A stretch of 64,000 bases of DNA from Agrobacterium pusense (GTDB lineage Bacteria > Pseudomonadota > Alphaproteobacteria > Rhizobiales > Rhizobiaceae). Positions 16,642 to 28,150 of this stretch are shown piece after piece. Below the pieces are notes generated by a model. That model saw nothing but the letters and a program-made list of their open reading frames with translations, was not told the DNA's origin and made no database searches. The stretch is taken from the NCBI RefSeq assembly GCF_900102105.1, contig NZ_FNBB01000002.1, positions 248,001 through 312,000 on the forward strand, written 5' to 3'. The number at the start of each line of letters is the position of its first letter. Within the stretch, counting starts at the first letter, position 1. The translations under genes were made by a program, and so were the position numbers.

Positions 16642-17199
16642 ATGCTGCGCACTTTCGATGTCATCTTGATGGGGGTCATGGTCGCTGCGGCGGTCGTGAC
16701 CTATTCGATCAAGCACAAGGCCGATCTCAAGCTTGAGGAGGTCCGCAAGCTGGAGGCGGAAATCAAGCTTGAGAAAGATACGATCGATCTCCTGCGCGCT
16801 GACTGGGCGCTGCTGACGCAGCCGAACCGTCTGCACCGTCTCGTCAATGCCTATCAAACGGAACTCGGTCTTTCGCCGACACTGCCGACGCAACTGGCGC
16901 AGCCGCGCGAGCTGCCGATGCTGCGTTCGCAATTGCCGCAGCCTCCCGAGCCTGAAGGCATGAGCGTCGAGGATGTCATCGCCGCTGCCGTCAATGGCTC
17001 CAAACCCGGCGCGACGCTGGGTGGCGCTTCCAAGCCAAAATCACCGCCGGCAGGCCAGATTGCCGTCAACGGCGTGCCGGTGCCTACGCCGCGTGCCCGT
17101 GTTTCTCGCCCGGCACCGGCACCCGTGCCCGTTGCCTCCGCCACCGCCGGTGATGAAACCGACATGGACGACACGATAACAGGATCGGTGAACCGCTGA
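16642..17199 (+). CDS. ftsL: Cell division protein FtsL
   Basis: Bitopic divisome protein that with FtsB and FtsQ activates FtsWI. The 185-residue product has a 6-residue cytoplasmic start, one membrane span (VILMGVMVAAAVVTY, about 7-22), a charged coiled coil about 25-60 (LKLEEVRKLEAEIKLEKD) and the FtsL/FtsB-type WALLTQPNRL motif near 55-64. The C-terminal half is Pro/Ala-rich and not conserved, making it longer than E. coli FtsL (121 residues). The ATG lies one base after the rsmH stop, and the gene's TGA overlaps the ATG of ftsI. Sequence similarity in this family is low, so position in the cluster is a main argument. Confidence 0.88.
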   Translation: MLRTFDVILMGVMVAAAVVTYSIKHKADLKLEEVRKLEAEIKLEKDTIDLLRADWALLTQPNRLHRLVNAYQTELGLSPTLPTQLAQPRELPMLRSQLPQPPEPEGMSVEDVIAAAVNGSKPGATLGGASKPKSPPAGQIAVNGVPVPTPRARVSRPAPAPVPVASATAGDETDMDDTITGSVNR

Positions 17200-18941
17200 T
17201 GTCTTTTCTCTCCCGCGCCATGGTTTTGAAGAGCAAGGCTCACTTTTCCGCCAGCACGACCGGCATCCACACCGATCATGCGGCGTTTGAAGGCGCGCGC
17301 AAGAAGCGCGCGGCGCAGGCGAAAAGCCGCGTCGGCCTTCTCATTTTTGGTTTTGTCGCCTTTTACGCCGTCGTCGGCGGCCGTCTGGTGCAATATGGCA
17401 TGGCAGAGCAGGAGACGGTGTCGAGCATCGCGCCGGCCGACAGGCTGATGGCGTCGCGCCCTGATCTTCTCGACCGTAACGGCGAGGTGCTGGCCACCGA
17501 TATCCGCACCGTCTCGCTGTTTGCCGAGCCCCATCGTATCGTCGATATTGACGAGGCCATCGAAAAGCTGCGCACCGTCCTGCCGGATCTCGACCAGCGC
17601 ACGACCTATCAGAAGCTCTCCTCCAATTCGCGGTTCCAGTGGCTGCGCCGCCAGTTGACGCCAAAGCAGCAGAGCCAGATTCTCGCGCTCGGCATTCCCG
17701 GCATCGGCTTCCGTCCGGAAAAACGCCGCTTCTATCCCGGCGGGCCGACCGCAGCGCATGTCGTCGGTCACGTTAATATCGACAACCGCGGTGTTGCCGG
17801 CATGGAGCGTTACGTCGACAGCCAGGGTCTTGCCGATCTCACGGCGCTCGGCATGACGAGCGATCAGCCGCTCGAGCCTGTGAAGCTTTCCATCGACCTG
17901 CGCGTGCAGTCCATCGTGCGCGAAGTCGTGACTTCGGCCATCACCAAGTTCCAGGCGATCGGCGCCGGTGCCGTGGTTCTGGATGTGCATACCGGCGAAG
18001 TGCTGGCCATGGCCTCGGTGCCGGATTATGATCCGAACAACCCGGCCGAAGGCGCGAAAGAAGGCTGGCTCAACCGCATGTCGAACGGCACGTTCGAAAT
18101 GGGCTCCACCTTCAAATCCTTCACCATTGCCATGGGTCTTGATTCGGGCCGCGTCCGCCTCGGTGATATGTTCGACGCGCGTTACCCGATCCGCATCGGC
18201 GGCTTCACCATCAAGGACTTCCACGGCAAGGGCCGCATGCTCTCGGTGCCGGAAATCTTCCAGTTTTCGTCCAATATCGGTACGGCCAAGATTGCCGATA
18301 CCGTTGGCACCGAAGGGCACAAGGAATTCCTGACGCGGCTTGGTCTTCTCACCCGCATGCAGACCGAACTGCCTGAAGTAGCGCTGCCTTCGCAGCCGCG
18401 TGAGTGGAAGAAGATCAACTCCATCACCATCTCCTTCGGCCATGGCGTTTCAACCACACCGCTGCAGACGGCGGTTGCCGGTGCGGCACTCGTCAATGGC
18501 GGCAAACTCATCGAGCCGACCTTCCTGCCGCGCACCCGTGAACAGGCGGATCAGGTGGCAAAGCAGGTGCTGAAACCCGGCGCCAGCAAGGATATGCGCT
18601 TCCTCTTCGAATGGAACGGCGTCAACGGTTCAGGCCGAAATGCGCGCGTCGATGGCTTCAACGTCGGCGGCAAGACCGGCACGGCCGATAAGGTCGTCAA
18701 CGGCCGTTATGTGCACGACAAGAACTTCAACGCCTTCCTGTCGGCTTTCCCGATGGATGATCCGCAATATGTGGTGCTGTCCTTCATCGACGAACCGAAG
18801 ACCGACAAGGGCAATGGCGCGGCACTCGCCGGCACGTCCGCAGCACCCATGGTGCACGATATCATCAGCCGCACGGCGGCGGTGCTGGGTGTGAAGCCGA
18901 AGTTCGGCAAGGATGGCTCGGCCTTGCTCGTGTCTTATTGA
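17199..18941 (+). CDS. ftsI: Septal peptidoglycan transpeptidase FtsI (PBP3)
   Basis: Class B penicillin-binding protein that cross-links septal peptidoglycan with FtsW. In the 580 residues, one membrane span lies at about 45-63 (VGLLIFGFVAFYAVVGGRL), a PBP dimerisation domain at about 85-235 (RPDLLDRNGEVLATDI), and a transpeptidase domain after 250 with SxxK as S303-TF-K306, the SxN motif FSSNIG near 355, and KTGTADK near 490. The ATG overlaps the last base of the ftsL stop. The 55-residue cytoplasmic N-terminus is basic and typical of rhizobial FtsI. Confidence 0.96.
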   Translation: MSFLSRAMVLKSKAHFSASTTGIHTDHAAFEGARKKRAAQAKSRVGLLIFGFVAFYAVVGGRLVQYGMAEQETVSSIAPADRLMASRPDLLDRNGEVLATDIRTVSLFAEPHRIVDIDEAIEKLRTVLPDLDQRTTYQKLSSNSRFQWLRRQLTPKQQSQILALGIPGIGFRPEKRRFYPGGPTAAHVVGHVNIDNRGVAGMERYVDSQGLADLTALGMTSDQPLEPVKLSIDLRVQSIVREVVTSAITKFQAIGAGAVVLDVHTGEVLAMASVPDYDPNNPAEGAKEGWLNRMSNGTFEMGSTFKSFTIAMGLDSGRVRLGDMFDARYPIRIGGFTIKDFHGKGRMLSVPEIFQFSSNIGTAKIADTVGTEGHKEFLTRLGLLTRMQTELPEVALPSQPREWKKINSITISFGHGVSTTPLQTAVAGAALVNGGKLIEPTFLPRTREQADQVAKQVLKPGASKDMRFLFEWNGVNGSGRNARVDGFNVGGKTGTADKVVNGRYVHDKNFNAFLSAFPMDDPQYVVLSFIDEPKTDKGNGAALAGTSAAPMVHDIISRTAAVLGVKPKFGKDGSALLVSY

Positions 18942-18998
18942 TTGTTAGCTTATGATGTTCCGGCGATTCGTGCCGGGGGGACAAGACGGAAACAGTCG

Positions 18999-20468
18999 AT
19001 GAATTTGCGAGATATATCCGGAAATGCGTTTCCGGAATTGAAAGAATTGCTCCTGTCTGAGATCGGGGCGATCGAAATCGGGGGGATCACCGCAGACAGC
19101 CGCAAGGCTGCGCCGGGCAGCCTGTTCGTTGCGGTTTCTGGCACCAAGGCTGATGGTGCGACCTATGTAAAGGATGCGGTTGCCAAGGGTGCCGTTGCCG
19201 TTGTTTCCGGGCACGCGGTGGAAGCCGAAGTGCCGGTTCTGGTCGTGACCGACCCACGCCTTTATCTCTCCCTTGCCGCCTCCCGCTTTTACGGAAAACA
19301 ACCGGAAACCATGGTCGCCGTCACTGGCACCGCGGGAAAGACCTCGGTTGCCTCCTTCGTGCGGCAGATCTGGGCTTTCGCCGGCCATGCCGCAGCCCAG
19401 ATCGGCACAACCGGTGTCATCGCTCCCGGCCGGGAGGATTATGGCGCGCTGACGACGCCCGATCCGGTGACGCTGCATGCGCTTCTGGCCGAGCTTGCGA
19501 GCGAGGGCGTCACCCACGCGGCGATGGAAGCTTCCAGCCACGGTCTCGACCAGCGCCGCCTCGATGGCGTGCGCCTTTCTGCCGCCGGCTTTACCAATCT
19601 TGGCCGCGACCATATGGATTACCATCCGACCGTCGAGGATTACATGGCCGCGAAGATGCGGCTTTTCGATACGCTGATGGAAAAAGGCGCTCCCGCCGTG
19701 ATCTTCGCCGACGATCCTTGGTCGGACAAGGCGGTTCATGCGGCGCGCGAAGCGGGTCTCGATGTCCGCACCGTCGGACGGAACGGGCAATATCTCGCTT
19801 TGAAGCGCGTTGAGCATTTCCGCCACAAGCAGATGATCGAAGTGCATCATGACGGCGTCATCCACGAAGTCGATATCCCGCTCGCGGGTGATTTCCAGGT
19901 GGCCAATGCGCTTGTTGCCGCCGGTCTTGCCATGTCGACGGGTGTTCCCGCCGCAACGGCGCTCAAGGCGCTCGAAAAGCTTGTCGGCGCTGCCGGCCGT
20001 CTCGAATTAGTGGGACAAACGAAAAACGGCGCGCTTGCCTATGTGGATTACGCCCACAAGCCCGATGCGCTGGAAAACGTGCTGACCTCGGTCCGGCCCT
20101 TCACCTCCGGCCGCATCATCACCGTTTTCGGCTGCGGCGGCGACCGCGACAAGGGCAAACGCCCGATCATGGGCGAGGTCGCGACCCGTCTTTCCGACAT
20201 CGTCATCGTCACGGACGACAATCCGCGCTCGGAAGACGCGGCGACGATCCGCTCCGAGGTGATGGCGGCGGCGCCCGACGCTCTGGAAATTGGCGACAGG
20301 TCCGAGGCGATCCGCCATGCGGTATCGATGCTGTCGCATGGCGATACGCTGATCGTCGCGGGCAAAGGGCATGAAGAAGGGCAGATCGTTGGCTCCGTGA
20401 CACTGCCTTTTTCCGATCATGAACAGGTGCGCACTGCACTGGCAGCGCTGGAAGGATCGAAAATTTGA
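18999..20468 (+). CDS. murE: UDP-MurNAc-L-Ala-D-Glu:meso-diaminopimelate ligase
   Basis: ATP-dependent addition of the third amino acid to the UDP-MurNAc peptide. The 489-residue sequence has the ATP loop [11 protein letters not shown] near 110-120, the [11 protein letters not shown] motif and a C-terminal ligase domain. [10 protein letters not shown] carries the DNPR motif that specifies meso-diaminopimelate rather than lysine. The ATG at 18999 was chosen; the frame is open to ftsI with a TTG, which would add 19 unlike residues. The stop overlaps the TTG start of murF. Confidence 0.97.
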   Translation: MNLRDISGNAFPELKELLLSEIGAIEIGGITADSRKAAPGSLFVAVSGTKADGATYVKDAVAKGAVAVVSGHAVEAEVPVLVVTDPRLYLSLAASRFYGKQPETMVAVTGTAGKTSVASFVRQIWAFAGHAAAQIGTTGVIAPGREDYGALTTPDPVTLHALLAELASEGVTHAAMEASSHGLDQRRLDGVRLSAAGFTNLGRDHMDYHPTVEDYMAAKMRLFDTLMEKGAPAVIFADDPWSDKAVHAAREAGLDVRTVGRNGQYLALKRVEHFRHKQMIEVHHDGVIHEVDIPLAGDFQVANALVAAGLAMSTGVPAATALKALEKLVGAAGRLELVGQTKNGALAYVDYAHKPDALENVLTSVRPFTSGRIITVFGCGGDRDKGKRPIMGEVATRLSDIVIVTDDNPRSEDAATIRSEVMAAAPDALEIGDRSEAIRHAVSMLSHGDTLIVAGKGHEEGQIVGSVTLPFSDHEQVRTALAALEGSKI

Positions 20469-21898
20469 GCTGGTTATGGACAGTCGCCGATATGATCGCC
20501 ATCACCGCAGGACGCCCGGTGGGCAACCTGCCGACAGGAATCACCGGCATTTCCATCGACAGCCGGACGGTGAAGCCGGGTGAAGCTTTCTTCGCCATCA
20601 AGGGTGATCGTGTCGACGGTCACGACTATACGAGTTTCGCGGTTGCCAACGGGGCAGGACTTCTGGTCGTTGCTGAAGCCAAGCTGCCAGCGCTCGGCCG
20701 CCTGACGGTGCCGATGATCGTGGTCGAAGATGTTCTTGCAGCCCTTGGCAAGCTTGCCATCGCGGCGCGTCAAAGAACATCGGCGCGCATCATCGCGGTG
20801 ACGGGCTCGGTCGGCAAGACGACGACGAAGGAAATGCTGCGGCAGGCGCTCGCGCCATCGGGCCGGGTGCATGCGGCGGTGGCTTCCTTCAACAACCATT
20901 GGGGTGTGCCGCTGACGCTTGCCCGCATGCCCGCCGATACTGAATTCGGCGTGTTCGAAATCGGCATGAACCATTCCGGCGAAATCCGGCCTTTGGTGAA
21001 GATGGTCCGCCCACATGTGGCGATCATCACCACCATCGCGCCTGCCCATCTCGGCAACTTCAACAACATCGAAGAGATCGCCGCCGCCAAGGCGGAGATT
21101 TTCGAGGGCGTGGAGCAGGGCGGTTCCGTCATCCTCAATCGTGACAATGCCCAGTTCGAGCAGCTTGAAGAGGCCGCGCAGGAGCAGGGCATCGAACACA
21201 TCCTGACCTTCGGTCAGCATGCCAAGGCGGATTTCCGCCTCGCGGATTTCGAGAGCACGACGACTGGCTCGACGATCTGGGCGATCCTGAACGGCGAAAC
21301 CAGCGAGCTGCATCTCAACATTCCGGGCCGGCACATTGCGGACAATGCGATGGCGGTGCTTGGCGCAGTGGCGATCACGGGCGCCAATCTCGACCGTGCT
21401 TTCGAAGCGCTGGGATCGCTTGAGGCGGTGAAGGGGCGTGGCCAGCGCCACCATCTGCAGATCAACGGCGGCTCCTTCCTTCTGATCGATGAAAGCTACA
21501 ACGCCAATCCTGCCTCCATGCGGGCGTCAATCGCGGTGCTGGCGGAAACGCCGACGCAGGGCCATGGCCGTCGCGTTGCCGTTCTCGGCGACATGCTGGA
21601 GATGGGCGAATTTTCGGCACAACTGCATGAGGAATTGGCCGGGCCATTGCTTGCGGCGGGTATCGAACATGTGTGGCTGGCAGGCGAGGCGATGGCCGCT
21701 TTGCGGGACGCGCTGCCTGACAGCGTCACCGTCATCTGGTTCCCGACGACGGCGGAACTCACCGATTTCGCCCTGCAATGGGTGCAACCGGGAGACGCGC
21801 TGATGGTAAAATCGTCACTTGGGCTTGGTTTCGGCAAGATTGTCGCCGCCCTGCTTGACAAGTATCCGGCATTCCCCGAGACGGAACGCCAAGTCTGA
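20465..21898 (+). CDS. murF: UDP-MurNAc-tripeptide:D-Ala-D-Ala ligase
   Basis: Adds D-Ala-D-Ala to the UDP-MurNAc tripeptide, finishing the soluble precursor. The 477-residue protein has the ATP loop [11 protein letters not shown] near 119-129, [10 protein letters not shown] near 161-170 and [11 protein letters not shown] near 342-352. The start is TTG, supported by AAGGA 7 bases upstream and by the conserved MSWLW beginning; it forms a TTGA overlap with the murE stop, so the weak start probably depends on coupling. Confidence 0.96.
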   Translation: MSWLWTVADMIAITAGRPVGNLPTGITGISIDSRTVKPGEAFFAIKGDRVDGHDYTSFAVANGAGLLVVAEAKLPALGRLTVPMIVVEDVLAALGKLAIAARQRTSARIIAVTGSVGKTTTKEMLRQALAPSGRVHAAVASFNNHWGVPLTLARMPADTEFGVFEIGMNHSGEIRPLVKMVRPHVAIITTIAPAHLGNFNNIEEIAAAKAEIFEGVEQGGSVILNRDNAQFEQLEEAAQEQGIEHILTFGQHAKADFRLADFESTTTGSTIWAILNGETSELHLNIPGRHIADNAMAVLGAVAITGANLDRAFEALGSLEAVKGRGQRHHLQINGGSFLLIDESYNANPASMRASIAVLAETPTQGHGRRVAVLGDMLEMGEFSAQLHEELAGPLLAAGIEHVWLAGEAMAALRDALPDSVTVIWFPTTAELTDFALQWVQPGDALMVKSSLGLGFGKIVAALLDKYPAFPETERQV

Positions 21899-21921
21899 AA
21901 TAGCCTTTTGAAAGGGCAATT

Positions 21922-23022
21922 ATGCTGATCTGGCTCGTCGAACTGTCGGATAAAATTCAAATCTTCAACCTGTTCCGGTACATCACCTTCCGGGCGGGGG
22001 CGGCGATGTTCACCTCTGCGTTGATCGTCTTCCTGTTTGGACCGGCCATCATCAATTCGCTGCGCGTGCGCCAGGGCAAAGGCCAGCCGATCCGCGCCGA
22101 TGGACCGCAGACGCATTTCAAGAAGGCCGGCACCCCGACCATGGGCGGCTTGATGATCCTCGCCGGCATTCTCGGCGGTTCGCTTCTGTGGGGCGACCTG
22201 TCGAATGTCTATGTCGTCGCCGTTCTAATGGTGACGCTTGGTTTCGGAGCCATCGGCTTCTACGACGATTATCTGAAAGTGACGAAACAGAGCGACAAGG
22301 GTTTTTCCGGCAAGGCTCGTCTCGGCATCGAATTCCTGATCGCGGCGATTGCCGTGTTCTTCATGATGAAGATGGCGCTTGCCTCGGCACCGCATGGCGG
22401 CACGCTCGGCAGCTCCATCGCTTTTCCCTTCTTCAAGGAATTTGTGATCAATCTCGGTTATTTCTTCGTGCTGTTCGGTGCTTTCGTCATCGTCGGCGCG
22501 GGGAATGCGGTGAACCTGACCGACGGTCTCGACGGGCTCGCCATCGTGCCGGTCATGATCGCGGCCGCCACTTTCGGTGTGATCGCCTATCTCGCCGGTA
22601 ACGCCGTTTTTGCCAATTACCTGCAGATCAATTTCGTGCCCGGCACGGGTGAACTCGCCGTTATTGTCGGCGCCGTCATCGGTGCCGGCCTCGGTTTTCT
22701 GTGGTTTAATGCGCCGCCCGCCGCCATCTTCATGGGCGATACGGGTTCGCTCGCGCTGGGTGGCCTGATCGGCTCCATCGCAGTCGCCACCAAGCACGAG
22801 ATCGTCATGGTCATCGTCGGCGGTCTCTTCGTCATGGAAACCCTGTCGGTCATCATCCAGGTCTTCTGGTTCAAGCGCACCGGCAGGCGCGTCTTCCTGA
22901 TGGCGCCGATCCATCACCATTTCGAGAAAAAGGGCTGGACGGAAAGCCAGGTGGTCATCCGTTTCTGGATCATTTCCGTTGGCCTCGCGCTGCTTGGCCT
23001 CGCTACCCTGAAGCTGAGGTGA
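21922..23022 (+). CDS. mraY: Phospho-N-acetylmuramoyl-pentapeptide-transferase
   Basis: Integral membrane enzyme that moves phospho-MurNAc-pentapeptide to undecaprenyl phosphate, forming lipid I. The 366 residues form about ten membrane spans with the conserved [13 protein letters not shown] (about 64-76), the catalytic Asp cluster GFYDDYLK (about 112-119), [13 protein letters not shown] (about 195-207) and the HHHFEKKGW loop (about 328-336). AAAGGG precedes the ATG. It lies 23 bases after murF and 3 bases before murD. Confidence 0.97.
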   Translation: MLIWLVELSDKIQIFNLFRYITFRAGAAMFTSALIVFLFGPAIINSLRVRQGKGQPIRADGPQTHFKKAGTPTMGGLMILAGILGGSLLWGDLSNVYVVAVLMVTLGFGAIGFYDDYLKVTKQSDKGFSGKARLGIEFLIAAIAVFFMMKMALASAPHGGTLGSSIAFPFFKEFVINLGYFFVLFGAFVIVGAGNAVNLTDGLDGLAIVPVMIAAATFGVIAYLAGNAVFANYLQINFVPGTGELAVIVGAVIGAGLGFLWFNAPPAAIFMGDTGSLALGGLIGSIAVATKHEIVMVIVGGLFVMETLSVIIQVFWFKRTGRRVFLMAPIHHHFEKKGWTESQVVIRFWIISVGLALLGLATLKLR

Positions 23023-23025
23023 GCG

Positions 23026-24435
23026 ATGATCCCGGTCACGTCGTTCAAGGGTAAGAAAGTCGTTCTTTTCGGGCTCGGCGGTTCGGGTCTTGTCACGGCC
23101 CGGGCGCTGGTCGCCGGCGGTGCCGACGTCGTGGCTTTCGATGATAATCCCGACAGTGTCGCAAAGGCCGAGGCCGAGGGCATCAAGACGGCGGATCTTC
23201 GGACGATTGACTGGTCGAGTTTCTCCTCCTTCGTGCTGGCACCGGGCGTGCCGCTGACGCATCCGAAGCCGCACTGGTCCGTCGATCTGGCGAAAGCCTC
23301 CGGCGTCGAGATCATCGGCGATATCGAGCTCTTTGTCCGAGAACGTCGTGCCCACGCGCCGGATTGCCCCTTCATTGCGATTACCGGGACCAACGGCAAG
23401 TCGACCACCACGGCGCTGATCGCACATATTCTGAAATCGGCTGGTCGCGATACGCAGCTTGGCGGCAATATCGGTACGGCGGTACTGAGCCTCGATCCGC
23501 CTAAGGCGCAGCGCTTCTACGTTGTTGAGTGCTCGTCCTACCAGATTGACCTGGCACCCACGATCAATCCGACTGCCGGCATTCTTCTCAACCTCACTCC
23601 CGATCATCTCGACCGGCATGGCACGATGCAGCACTATGCCGACGTCAAGGAACGGCTTGTTGCCGGCAGCGGCACGGCGATTGTCGGTGTCGACGACAGC
23701 TACTCGACGCTGATTGCCGATCGCGTTGAGCGTGCCGGCGTCAGGGTTGAGCGCATTTCCAAGCGCAATGTCGTTTCCGAAGGTCTTTATGCCGAGGGCA
23801 GCCGCATCCTGCGGGCGCATGGGGGAACTTCGTCGCTACTTGTCGATCTCGATGGTATCCAGACGCTTCGCGGCAGCCACAATGCGCAAAATGCGGCGGC
23901 GGCAATTGCGGCCTGCCTTGCAGTCGGTGTTTCCGAGGATGAAGTTCGTGCAGGTCTCAAATCCTTCCCTGGCCTCAAGCATCGCATGCAGCCGGTTGGC
24001 CGACGCGGCAATGTCACCTTCGTCAATGACAGCAAGGCCACCAATGCCGATGCGGCGGCACCTGCGCTTTCGAGCTTTGACCGCATTTACTGGATTGCCG
24101 GCGGTCTGCCGAAGGCCGGCGGGATTGCCAGCCTTTCACCGCTTTTCCCGCGCATTGCAAAAGCCTATCTGATCGGCGAGGCGGCGGCGGAATTTGCAGC
24201 GACGCTCGGTGAAGCGGTGCCCTACGAAATATCCGGCACCCTGGACAAGGCCGTGCAGCATGCGGCGGCGGATGCGGAAAAAGACGCGACGCCCGGCAAT
24301 ATCGTGATGTTGTCCCCGGCTTGCGCAAGTTTCGATCAATATAAGAACTTTGAAGTCAGAGGTGATTCGTTTGTCGCGCAGGTCGCGGCGCTCGATGGCA
24401 TGACGATGCTCGTTCACTCTGGAAAAGGGGGCTGA
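23026..24435 (+). CDS. murD: UDP-N-acetylmuramoyl-L-alanine:D-glutamate ligase
   Basis: Adds D-Glu to UDP-MurNAc-L-Ala. The 469-residue protein starts with a Rossmann-like domain ([17 protein letters not shown], about 11-27) and has the ATP loop [12 protein letters not shown] near 120-131, and the ligase-domain signatures [10 protein letters not shown] and [12 protein letters not shown]. It follows mraY after three bases and precedes ftsW by five, in the same transcript. Confidence 0.97.
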   Translation: MIPVTSFKGKKVVLFGLGGSGLVTARALVAGGADVVAFDDNPDSVAKAEAEGIKTADLRTIDWSSFSSFVLAPGVPLTHPKPHWSVDLAKASGVEIIGDIELFVRERRAHAPDCPFIAITGTNGKSTTTALIAHILKSAGRDTQLGGNIGTAVLSLDPPKAQRFYVVECSSYQIDLAPTINPTAGILLNLTPDHLDRHGTMQHYADVKERLVAGSGTAIVGVDDSYSTLIADRVERAGVRVERISKRNVVSEGLYAEGSRILRAHGGTSSLLVDLDGIQTLRGSHNAQNAAAAIAACLAVGVSEDEVRAGLKSFPGLKHRMQPVGRRGNVTFVNDSKATNADAAAPALSSFDRIYWIAGGLPKAGGIASLSPLFPRIAKAYLIGEAAAEFAATLGEAVPYEISGTLDKAVQHAAADAEKDATPGNIVMLSPACASFDQYKNFEVRGDSFVAQVAALDGMTMLVHSGKGG

Positions 24436-24440
24436 AGGCC

Positions 24441-25595
24441 ATGGTAAGCCGAGTTGATCGCGGTCCGGTCGCGGAATGGTTCTGGACCATCGACCGTTTC
24501 TTTCTGGCGGCATTCATCGCGCTGATGGGCATCGGCCTGATGCTGTCCTTCGCGGCGTCGCCGGCCGTTGCCGAGCGTATCGGCCTCAACAGCTTCTTTT
24601 TCGTTGAGCGTCAGGCCATGTTCATGGTGCCATCGCTGGCGATCATGGTCGGCTTGTCCTTCCTGTCGCCGCGCCAGGTGCGCCGCGTGGCGGTCATCAT
24701 GCTGATCGCCTCGCTGCTGATGATGATCTTTGCACTGTTCTTCGGCATCGAGGTGAAGGGCGCGCGGCGGTGGATTTCCATCGGCACTTTCTCGATCCAG
24801 CCGTCGGAATTCATGAAGCCGGCTTTCGTCATCGTCTGCGCATGGCTTTTTGCAGAGCGGGCGCGCCATCCGGAAATTCCGGGCAATCTCTTTGCGATCA
24901 TCACCTTCGGAATCGTGGCCGCACTTCTCATCGCCCAGCCTGACTTCGGCCAGACGATCCTGACCTCCGTTGTCTGGGGCGGCATGTTCTTCATGGCGGG
25001 TGTGCCGTGGTTCTGGATCATCATGCTCGGTGGTCTCGGCGTCGGCGGCATCATCTCCGCCTATCTCATGCTGCCGCACGTGGCCGGCCGTATCGACCGT
25101 TTCTGGACGGGTGAGGGCGACACGTTCCAGGTGGACACAGCGCGTGAAGCGATCATTCGTGGCGACTGGTTCGGTCGCGGACCGGGTGAGGGTATCGTCA
25201 AGCGCATCATTCCCGATAGCCATACCGACTTCATCTTCTCGGTTGCGGCGGAAGAATTCGGCATCGTTTTCTGCATGTTTCTTGTTGCCATCTTCGCCTT
25301 CATCGTGCTGCGCGGCCTGTCGCACGCCTTCAAGGAAAAGGATGATTTCTGCCGCTTCGCCGTGGCTGGCCTTGTGCTGCAGATCGGCATGCAGTCGATG
25401 ATCAATATCGGCGTCAATCTGGAACTGATGCCTGCCAAGGGCATGACCTTGCCGCTGATTTCCTATGGTGGTTCGTCAATGATGGCGATATGCGTGACCG
25501 CCGGTTTCCTTCTGGCATTGACACGCCACAGACCCGAAAAGCGGGCGCAGGAGCGGAGTTTCTTCCGCGTTGGTTCCGGCGTTCCCGCGGAGTAA
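24441..25595 (+). CDS. ftsW: Septal peptidoglycan glycosyltransferase FtsW (SEDS)
   Basis: Polymerises lipid II into septal glycan strands as partner of FtsI. The 384 residues form about ten hydrophobic spans with SEDS signatures: GARRWISIG near 110 with QPSEFMKP, QPDFGQT near 168, DSHTDFIFSVAAEEFG near 255-270 (the Asp essential in SEDS proteins lies in the extracellular loops here) and LPLISYGGSSMMA near 335-347. The N-terminal cytoplasmic tail is short. The gene lies between murD and murG. Confidence 0.96.
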   Translation: MVSRVDRGPVAEWFWTIDRFFLAAFIALMGIGLMLSFAASPAVAERIGLNSFFFVERQAMFMVPSLAIMVGLSFLSPRQVRRVAVIMLIASLLMMIFALFFGIEVKGARRWISIGTFSIQPSEFMKPAFVIVCAWLFAERARHPEIPGNLFAIITFGIVAALLIAQPDFGQTILTSVVWGGMFFMAGVPWFWIIMLGGLGVGGIISAYLMLPHVAGRIDRFWTGEGDTFQVDTAREAIIRGDWFGRGPGEGIVKRIIPDSHTDFIFSVAAEEFGIVFCMFLVAIFAFIVLRGLSHAFKEKDDFCRFAVAGLVLQIGMQSMINIGVNLELMPAKGMTLPLISYGGSSMMAICVTAGFLLALTRHRPEKRAQERSFFRVGSGVPAE

Positions 25596-25601
25596 ACGAT
25601 C

Positions 25602-26738
25602 ATGAGCAAGGGTATTGTTCTTCTTGCCGCCGGTGGAACCGGCGGCCATGTGTTTCCGGCAGAAGCGCTGGCGCATACGCTGAAGGCACGCGGTTATCAG
25701 GTGCATCTCGTCACCGACAGCCGCGCCGAGCGTTATGCGGGCAAGTTTCCGGCAGATGAAATTCATGTGGTTCCGTCTGCCACCATCGGCTCCAAAAACC
25801 CAATTTCCGTGGCGGGTTCGCTCTGGAAGCTCTGGGTTGGCCTGCGCGCGGCGCGTCGGCTGGTCGCAAAACTGAAGCCGGTCGCGGTTGTCGGTTTCGG
25901 CGGCTATCCCACCGTACCTCCGCTGCTGGCCTCCACCGGGCTTGGAGTGCCGTCGATCATTCACGAACAGAACGCCGTGATGGGCCGCGCCAACAAGGCA
26001 CTTGCCGGACGCGTAAAGGCAATTGCCGGCGGCTTCCTGCCGCCCGCCAATGGTCAATATTCCGACAAGACCGTCGCGACCGGCAATCCGGTGCGCCCAG
26101 CGGTGCTGGCCGCCTCTGAAATACCCTACACCGCCTCGCAGACAGGCGAGCCTTTCCAGCTCGTTGTCTTTGGCGGCAGCCAGGGCGCGCAGTTTTTCTC
26201 GAGCGCGGTACCCGCCGCAATCTGCCTCCTGAAAGACGAGCAGCGCAAGCGCATCGTCGTCACCCAGCAGGCGCGGCCGGAAGACAAGGACAGCGTCATC
26301 GCCTCCTACCAGAAGCTCGGCGTGAAGGCGGATGTTTCGCCCTTCTTCGGCGATATGGCGTCGCGTATCGGCGAGGCCGATCTGGTCATCAGCCGCTCGG
26401 GCGCTTCGACGGTATCGGAGCTTTCGGTGATCGGCCGTCCGTCGATCCTCGTGCCTTATCCGCATGCGCTGGATCATGATCAGGCGGCGAACGCGGCTGC
26501 GCTTTCGGCGGCGGGTGGGGCAAGCGTCATCAAGCAGGCGGAGCTCTCGCCGCAGAAGCTCTCTGGCCTGCTGTCCTCGGCGCTTGCCGAACCCGAGCGG
26601 CTTTCCGCAACGGCGGCGGCGGCGAAGGCAACCGGCAAACCGCACGCGGCGGATGTGCTGGCCGATCTGGTGGAGGCGATTGCCTCCGGCCGGTCCGTAC
26701 AGGAATTCAAGAAGAATATTGAAGGAGTTGGGGCATGA
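25602..26738 (+). CDS. murG: Undecaprenyl-PP-MurNAc-pentapeptide GlcNAc transferase
   Basis: Peripheral membrane GT-B (GT28) enzyme that turns lipid I into lipid II. The 378-residue product opens with the membrane-facing G loop [13 protein letters not shown] (about 6-18), has [15 protein letters not shown] near 120-134, and the second G loop [12 protein letters not shown] near 188-199. [11 protein letters not shown] near 262 is the donor-sugar site. The stop overlaps the murC ATG by four bases. Confidence 0.97.
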   Translation: MSKGIVLLAAGGTGGHVFPAEALAHTLKARGYQVHLVTDSRAERYAGKFPADEIHVVPSATIGSKNPISVAGSLWKLWVGLRAARRLVAKLKPVAVVGFGGYPTVPPLLASTGLGVPSIIHEQNAVMGRANKALAGRVKAIAGGFLPPANGQYSDKTVATGNPVRPAVLAASEIPYTASQTGEPFQLVVFGGSQGAQFFSSAVPAAICLLKDEQRKRIVVTQQARPEDKDSVIASYQKLGVKADVSPFFGDMASRIGEADLVISRSGASTVSELSVIGRPSILVPYPHALDHDQAANAAALSAAGGASVIKQAELSPQKLSGLLSSALAEPERLSATAAAAKATGKPHAADVLADLVEAIASGRSVQEFKKNIEGVGA

Positions 26739-28150
26739 AGATGCCGAAAGCCATAGGCCTTGTGCATTTCATCGGCATAGGCGGGATCGGCATGAGCGGC
26801 ATTGCCGAAGTGCTTCACAATCTCGGCCACCGGGTGCAGGGATCGGACCAGGCCGACAGCGCCAATGTGCAGCGTCTGCGTGACAAGGGCATCGAGGTTT
26901 TTGTGGGCCACACGGCTGACAATATCGGCGATGCAGAGGTCGTCGTCGTTTCGACCGCGATCAAGAAGAACAATCCGGAGCTCGTCGCCGCGCGGGAAAA
27001 GCACCTGCCGATCGTGCGCCGCGCGGAAATGCTGGCCGAGCTGATGCGCTTCCGTAACGCCATCGCCATCGGCGGCACGCACGGCAAAACGACGACGACC
27101 TCCATGGTCGCCACGCTCCTGGAAGCCGGCAATCTCGACCCGACCGTCATCAATGGCGGCATCATCAATGCCTATGGCACCAATGCCCGCATGGGTGAGG
27201 GTGAGTGGATGGTGGTGGAGGCCGACGAGTCCGACGGCACTTTCCTGAAGCTGCCGGCTGACGTCGCCGTCATCACCAATATCGATCCGGAACATCTCGA
27301 CCATTACGGCAATTTCGACGCCGTACGCGCCGCATTCCGTCAGTTCGTCGAGAACGTGCCTTTCTATGGTTTCGGCGTCATGTGCCTCGATCATCCCGAA
27401 GTGCAGGCATTGGTTGGCCGCATCGAAGACCGCAAGGTCATCACATATGGCGAGAACCCGCAGGCCGACGTGCGGTTTTCGAATGTCCGCATCGACGGTA
27501 CGCGCTCGGTCTTCGACGTGGAAATCCGCCGTCGCCGCACCGGCAAGATTTTCTCTTTCAAGGACCTCGTCCTGCCGATGCCCGGCCGCCATAACGTTTC
27601 GAATGCGACAGCGGCAATCGCGGTTGCCAATCGTCTCGGCATCTCGGAAGCCGACATCAAGAAGGGGCTTGCCTCCTTCGGTGGTGTCAAGCGACGTTTC
27701 ACGCTGACGGGCGAAGCCAACGGGGTGCAGGTTTTTGACGATTACGGTCACCACCCGGTCGAGATCAAGGCCGTGCTGAAGGCGGCGCGGGAAGCCTGCA
27801 AGGGCCGCATCATCGCCGTGCACCAGCCCCACCGCTACAGCCGTCTTTCGAGCCTGTTTGATGATTTCGCGCATTGTTTCAACGATGCCGATACGATTCT
27901 TCTTGCTCCGGTTTATGCAGCGGGCGAAGATCCCATCGAAGGCGCAAGCTCCGAAGCGCTGGTTTCGGCCATCAAGGCCGCTGGCCACCGTGACGCGCGT
28001 TTCCTCGAAAAGCGGGAGGACCTTGCGTCACAGGTCGCAGCCATTGCGAATCCGGGTGATTTCGTGGTTCTCTTGGGGGCTGGGAATATCACGCAATGGG
28101 CAGCGTCGCTGCCTTCGGAATTGAAGAGCATATCAGGAAAGTCTGAATGA
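26735..28150 (+). CDS. murC: UDP-N-acetylmuramate:L-alanine ligase
   Basis: First amino-acid ligase of the pathway, joining L-Ala to UDP-MurNAc. The 471-residue sequence has [15 protein letters not shown] near 11-25, the ATP loop [12 protein letters not shown] near 112-123, [12 protein letters not shown] near 164, and [10 protein letters not shown] near 336-345. It is coupled to murG upstream (ATGA) and to murB downstream (ATGA), placing the two oxidised and aminoacylated steps on UDP-MurNAc side by side. Confidence 0.97.
   Translation: MKMPKAIGLVHFIGIGGIGMSGIAEVLHNLGHRVQGSDQADSANVQRLRDKGIEVFVGHTADNIGDAEVVVVSTAIKKNNPELVAAREKHLPIVRRAEMLAELMRFRNAIAIGGTHGKTTTTSMVATLLEAGNLDPTVINGGIINAYGTNARMGEGEWMVVEADESDGTFLKLPADVAVITNIDPEHLDHYGNFDAVRAAFRQFVENVPFYGFGVMCLDHPEVQALVGRIEDRKVITYGENPQADVRFSNVRIDGTRSVFDVEIRRRRTGKIFSFKDLVLPMPGRHNVSNATAAIAVANRLGISEADIKKGLASFGGVKRRFTLTGEANGVQVFDDYGHHPVEIKAVLKAAREACKGRIIAVHQPHRYSRLSSLFDDFAHCFNDADTILLAPVYAAGEDPIEGASSEALVSAIKAAGHRDARFLEKREDLASQVAAIANPGDFVVLLGAGNITQWAASLPSELKSISGKSE

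Noticed and set aside
22225-23820. Long antisense frames over mraY-murD and over ftsI
   Set aside because: They are frame shadows of conserved genes and lack domains or start signals.
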